From Deltaproteobacteria bacterium (GTDB lineage Bacteria > Desulfobacterota > Binatia > UBA9968), in assembly GCA_020027655.1 (NCBI GenBank), contig JAHKKJ010000107.1:1-9043 (forward strand): a DNA stretch of 9,043 bases, given 5' to 3'. The number at the start of each line of letters is the position of its first letter. Within the stretch, counting starts at the first letter, position 1. Positions 6,241-9,043 of this stretch are shown piece by piece. A model generated the notes under the pieces. The model was not told the DNA's origin. It ran no database searches and saw only the letters and a program-made list of their open reading frames with translations. The translations under genes were made by a program, and so were the position numbers.

Positions 6241-7260
6241 TTACTTCAGAATCTCCGCCAATCGAAGAACCAGTGCCGCATCAATAGCGAAGATCTCTGC
6301 GACGTTCCGCTCCAGGGTGGCACCATCCAGCGGATTCAAGTCCAACTTTGCTTTTTTGAGTTCCGCGACGAATTCCGGATCGTTCATCGTGGCTGTGAAA
6401 GCTTTGCGTAAAATCTCGACGCGATCTTTCGGTGTGCCGGGGGTGATCACATAAGGGCGAGCGGTCGCGCCGAAGTTGTTGATGACTCCCTGGACGAGCT
6501 TGCGGCCGATATCGGTTTTCGCATAATCGATGACCAGCGGGACCTTGGGCAGTTCCGGATGCGCCCGTCCGGAACCTTGGAGAAGGATGACCACGTCTCC
6601 GGCTTCCATCTCCTGCGGCCAGGTTGCTTTGAACGATTCCCAGGCATTGGCAACACCATCCACCTCGCCGCCGTTGAACGCAAGACGGATGACCGCGCTT
6701 CCCTTGTAGCCGGAGATTACCTGGAGCGGAAGATTGAGCGCCGCCCTGGCGATCTTGGGAATATCTTCATTGGCCGAGCCTGGCCCGGTGCTGCCGAATT
6801 TGACCGGTGTGGGATGCGCAAGCCACTGGTCAGCCGTCTTGATGCCGGTTCGCCTATGGACCGCGAGAAGTTGGGTGTCCTGCGCGGGCGCGCCGATGTA
6901 TTCGAATTTGCGACCGTCAAACTCGATGCCCGGTCTTCCTATCAACTGATCCACGAACATGGTGCCGATGGGAGTACCGATGGTAAGGCCGTCGGGCTTG
7001 GCGACTTTGTAGACATGATTGATGCCGATCAATCCCCCGGCGCCGGTCATGTTTTCAACGACGAAGACAGGATTCCCGGGAAGATATTTTCCCATATGGC
7101 GGCCGATAATGCGGGAGTAAATGTCGTAGCCGCCGCCCGCCGCGAACGGAACGACGATGCGGATGGTCTTGCCTTTGAAAAAGGATTCCTGGGCGTAGAC
7201 GAGATTGCTCAATGCAAGCGTTACGGCGAGAACGAGCGGCAGGGTTACAACCTTTCTCAT
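6241..7260 (-). CDS. Bug/TctC-family tripartite tricarboxylate transporter substrate-binding protein (complete)
   Basis: The protein has 339 residues from ATG 7258-7260, chosen because homology and a classical signal peptide start there (MRKVVTLPLVLAVTLALSNL, then VYA-QE, cleavage probably after Ala23). GAGGAG lies about 12 bases upstream. The open frame continues 26 codons further without signal-peptide character. The mature protein shows the family hallmarks: TIRIVVPFAAGGGYDIYSR (32-50), VENMTGAGGLIG (68-79), VYKVAKPDGLTIG (83-95). The C-terminal lobe has VITPGTPKDRVEILRKAF and MNDPEF. It acts in the periplasm, binding a carboxylate or related metabolite. It is the first gene of the minus-strand run and lies directly upstream of UbiD (with element 2 between), so its ligand may be the UbiD substrate; this is inference. 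It is a diverged paralogue of the gene at 1-831. No TctA/TctB genes are present. Confidence 0.92.
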   Translation of the reverse strand: MRKVVTLPLVLAVTLALSNLVYAQESFFKGKTIRIVVPFAAGGGYDIYSRIIGRHMGKYLPGNPVFVVENMTGAGGLIGINHVYKVAKPDGLTIGTPIGTMFVDQLIGRPGIEFDGRKFEYIGAPAQDTQLLAVHRRTGIKTADQWLAHPTPVKFGSTGPGSANEDIPKIARAALNLPLQVISGYKGSAVIRLAFNGGEVDGVANAWESFKATWPQEMEAGDVVILLQGSGRAHPELPKVPLVIDYAKTDIGRKLVQGVINNFGATARPYVITPGTPKDRVEILRKAFTATMNDPEFVAELKKAKLDLNPLDGATLERNVAEIFAIDAALVLRLAEILK

Positions 7261-7421
7261 GCGATTGCTTTCTCCTCTTTTCTGCCCGGAGACTACCTGA
7301 TTTTCGAGCCGCACAGCAATAGCCAAATTGTTTCGCACAGCTCATTCAACACCTATACCATTCGCCCCTTCGCTAAACTAAGTCTCCGAGCGGGTGAACG
7401 GTAATCACTTTATCATCCGGA

Positions 7422-7812
7422 GGGTCTCGTCAAAGTCGTGTTGAGCAGAGGAAAATCCCTCTAAATCTCCCTTTACAAAGAGAGACTTTCTATTTTCCCC
7501 AAAAAGAGGCTGTGTCACAATCGAGTTCATTCATTCGACAAGCGACGACGAACGGTTGCCGTCGAGGTGCTCTGAAAATCCCCCTTTATCCCCCTTTGAA
7601 AAAAAGGGGGAATTTCTTGCAACCAGTACTAATTCCACATGATCCCATAGCAGTACCCCTCTTTGAAAAAGAGGGGTTAGGGGAGATTTGCGTGCGTCGA
7701 AAAGCGAACAACACATTGCGACACAGTCTCAAAAAGGGGGGAAGGGGAATTTTTGGACAAACGTGAGTTGTGAATCCAATTCAATAAGGTGAAACTGACT
7801 TTGACGTTGCCC
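7422..7812. repeat. Palindrome-rich repeat island bounded by a 16-base imperfect inverted repeat
   Basis: The 652-base divergent gap 7261-7912 holds no gene I can support. Within it, GGGTCTCGTCAAAGTC (7422-7437) and GACTTTGACGTTGCCC (7797-7812) are inverted repeats with 13 of 16 matches, including 10 contiguous (CGTCAAAGTC). Between them are palindromes at 7452-7486, 7575-7615 and 7656-7690, plus one split in two (7494-7505 and 7731-7755). Orientations alternate in the same head-to-head style as inside the TA-ended elements. A translated open frame across 7512-7766 is the repeat read as protein. The remaining flanks (7261-7421 and 7813-7912) should contain the promoters of the two divergent genes, but I cannot place -35/-10 boxes with confidence. 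Confidence 0.5.
7506..7730. mobile_element. MITE-like element 3, 225 bp, GAGGCTGTGTCACAA ends
   Basis: Left end GAGGCTGTGTCACAA (7506-7520) and right end TTGCGACACAGTCTC (7716-7730) are inverted with 13 of 15 matches; TTCGAC also recurs, inverted, a little further in on both sides. Both ends are flanked directly by AAAAA (7501-7505, 7731-7735), compatible with a 5-base target duplication, although A-runs make this weak. Removing the element and one AAAAA restores a palindrome-family sequence (TTTTCCCC-AAAAA-GGGGGG). The interior has two further palindromes (7575-7615 and 7656-7690) and no transposase. The ends differ from those of elements 1 and 2, so this is a separate family. Confidence 0.55.
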
Positions 7813-7912
7813 TGTTATTATCCTCTCCTTAATAGCGAGGATGGACTCGAAGTTAACTTAAGGGTTCTCTTTGTGATAGGGTAAATAGCGAAAAATTTTA
7901 TCAGGAGCGATT

Positions 7913-9043
7913 ATGAAGGACCTGCAACTGGAACCTCAATGGCGTTACAGTGATCTCCGCGAGTGGCTACGCGAAACCGACAAACTGGGCGAATTGAAGA
8001 CCGTCCTCGGCGCCTCCTGGCAGGAGGAAATCGGTTTAGCTTCCGACGTGGTGATTCCAAGTGACGACGGGCCGGCGGTCATTTTTGATGAAGTGCCCGG
8101 GTCCCCTAAGGGCTTTCGCCTTCTGATCAATGTTTTTGCGGGCAAGCGGCGCGCAATGACCCTCGGCTTCCCCCAGGGGCTCACTAAGCAGGAACTCAGT
8201 CAAGCTTACTTCGACCATTATCAGAAAAAACAGCAACACATTCCGCCGGTCATCGTAGCGGACGGGCCGATTTTTGAAAATGTCCTGACCGGAGACGCGG
8301 TGGACATCAGCAAGTTTCCAACACCCATCTGGCATGTCAACGACGGCGGGCGTTACATCGGCACCGGTTGCTACTCCGTGACCATGGATCCGGACGAGCG
8401 GTGGATCAACGTAGGTTGCTACCGAGCCATGATTCAGGACCAGAGGAGCGTGAGCCTGCTGATCGTGCCGGGCAAGCATGGTTACATGCATCGGGAAAAA
8501 TATTTTCGCCGCGGCGAGAAGATGCCGCTGGTGATCGTCGTTGGCGGCGATCCGCTGTTTTTCTTCATGGCGGGAACGGAGCACCCTTACGGCCTCTGTG
8601 AATATGACATCGTTGGCGGCATGCGCCGAAAGCCCGTGGATTTGGTGCACGGCAAAATAACCGGCTTGCCGTTTCCGGCAAGCGCCGAGATCGTTCTCGA
8701 AGGTTTCTTGAGCAACGACAATCGCAAAAACGAAGGCCCCTTCGGCGAATGGACAGGTTACTACGCCTCCGATGAAAGCGCTCAGCCCGTGCTCGAAATC
8801 GAAACCGTCTACCATCGCAACGATCCTATTATCCTCGGCGTGCCGCCGCTCGGCGGGGGCTCGGATGAGATGGCGCGCTATCGAGCCATCATGCGCTCCG
8901 CCATGCTCAAGCATGAACTGCAAAATGCCGGAGTGCCGGATGTCACGCAGGTTTGGTGTCATGAGGTCGGTGCGTCGCGCATGCTTCACGGCATTGCCAT
9001 CAAGCAGCGTTATCCCGGCCACGCCAAGCAAGTGGGAGTGCTC
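7913..9043 (+). CDS. UbiD-family prenyl-FMN-dependent decarboxylase, 3'-truncated by window edge
   Basis: The frame is open from ATG 7913 to the last base, giving 377 residues. AGGAG at 7903-7907 sits five bases before the ATG. After an N-terminal domain (WRYSDLREWLRETDKLGELK) the prFMN/metal set appears at the expected intervals. Asn166 and Arg171 are in INVGCYRAMIQ, His189 in GKHGYMH, Glu230 in CEYDIVGGM, and Glu274 and Glu279 in NEGPFGEWTGYY. The last visible part contains ILGVPPLGGGSDEM, where the other UbiD has TEHKLMG, and EVGASRMLHGIAIKQRY. This indicates a different subfamily and substrate from the decarboxylase at 4554-5924. It is transcribed away from the minus-strand run, with its own upstream region downstream of the repeat island. 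Whether UbiX or further catabolic genes follow cannot be seen. The long open frame on the opposite strand is a shadow. Confidence 0.92.
   Translation, partial: MKDLQLEPQWRYSDLREWLRETDKLGELKTVLGASWQEEIGLASDVVIPSDDGPAVIFDEVPGSPKGFRLLINVFAGKRRAMTLGFPQGLTKQELSQAYFDHYQKKQQHIPPVIVADGPIFENVLTGDAVDISKFPTPIWHVNDGGRYIGTGCYSVTMDPDERWINVGCYRAMIQDQRSVSLLIVPGKHGYMHREKYFRRGEKMPLVIVVGGDPLFFFMAGTEHPYGLCEYDIVGGMRRKPVDLVHGKITGLPFPASAEIVLEGFLSNDNRKNEGPFGEWTGYYASDESAQPVLEIETVYHRNDPIILGVPPLGGGSDEMARYRAIMRSAMLKHELQNAGVPDVTQVWCHEVGASRMLHGIAIKQRYPGHAKQVGVL

Noticed and set aside
6559..7404. A 281-codon plus-strand open frame.
   Set aside because: It is the antisense shadow of the TctC-type binding protein, which has a signal peptide and family motifs.
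7440..7760. Regularly recurring GC-rich repeats that might suggest a CRISPR array.
   Set aside because: The units are self-complementary, alternate in orientation, vary in sequence and have unequal spacing, and no cas gene is present.
7512..7766. An 84-codon plus-strand open frame rich in Pro, Lys and Gly.
   Set aside because: It is the translation of the palindromic repeats and MITE element 3 and starts inside its terminal repeat region; such peptides are common spurious predictions.
7813..7912. Candidate promoter and operator for the second UbiD gene, including ATCCTC/GAGGAT (7820-7825, 7837-7842) and TTGACG at 7801.
   Set aside because: No -35/-10 pair at acceptable spacing was found and a 6-base inverted repeat is not enough evidence.
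8036..9031. A 331-codon open frame on the minus strand.
   Set aside because: It lies fully antisense to a UbiD gene with all active-site residues in the plus frame; its translation has no recognisable domain and no ribosome-binding site was evident.

Overview
The window looks like chromosomal DNA from an uncultured, metabolically versatile bacterium of soil or groundwater type. Base composition is moderate (G+C a little above half, judged by eye). Gene content is two UbiD-type decarboxylases, two Bug/TctC-type and one NMT1/SsuA-type periplasmic binding proteins, a VOC protein and an isochorismatase-fold hydrolase. This mix is familiar from Binatota/Deltaproteobacteria-like, Rokubacteria-like and some betaproteobacterial genomes. 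The phylum call is an inference with low confidence.

Layout: (1) 1-831, plus strand, the 3' part of a Bug/TctC binding protein cut by the window edge. (2) 1017-1890, minus strand, a decaying partner-switching module: an intact STAS anti-anti-sigma gene, a frameshifted RsbW-type HATPase, and about 35 codons left from the C-terminus of a SpoIIE/PP2C phosphatase. (3) 1879-2099, a short transposase-less element with TA-ended inverted repeats, lying exactly where the phosphatase homology stops. (4) 2160-7260, minus strand, a co-directional catabolic/uptake run. In transcription order it is TctC-type binding protein, UbiD decarboxylase, NMT1-type binding protein, isochorismatase-fold protein (catalytic Cys replaced by Gly), VOC protein. 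The gaps hold a second TA-ended element (5974-6178) and a different palindromic repeat (4427-4494). (5) 7261-7912, a divergent intergenic island full of GC-rich palindromes, including a third MITE-like element (7506-7730) apparently inserted inside one palindrome. (6) 7913 to the window end, plus strand, a second UbiD-family decarboxylase, open at the 3' edge.

Working together: the binding proteins probably capture a carboxylated (perhaps aromatic) substrate. The UbiD proteins would decarboxylate it with prenylated FMN, and the VOC and isochorismatase-fold proteins could act on downstream products. No permease (TctA/TctB or ABC) and no UbiX-type prenyltransferase is encoded in the window, so those must lie elsewhere. 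The least ordinary aspects are the repeat layer (at least three kinds of small inverted-repeat element, two kinds of which carry the same head-to-head palindromes), the decayed sigma-regulatory module ending at one of these elements, and the Cys-less hydrolase.
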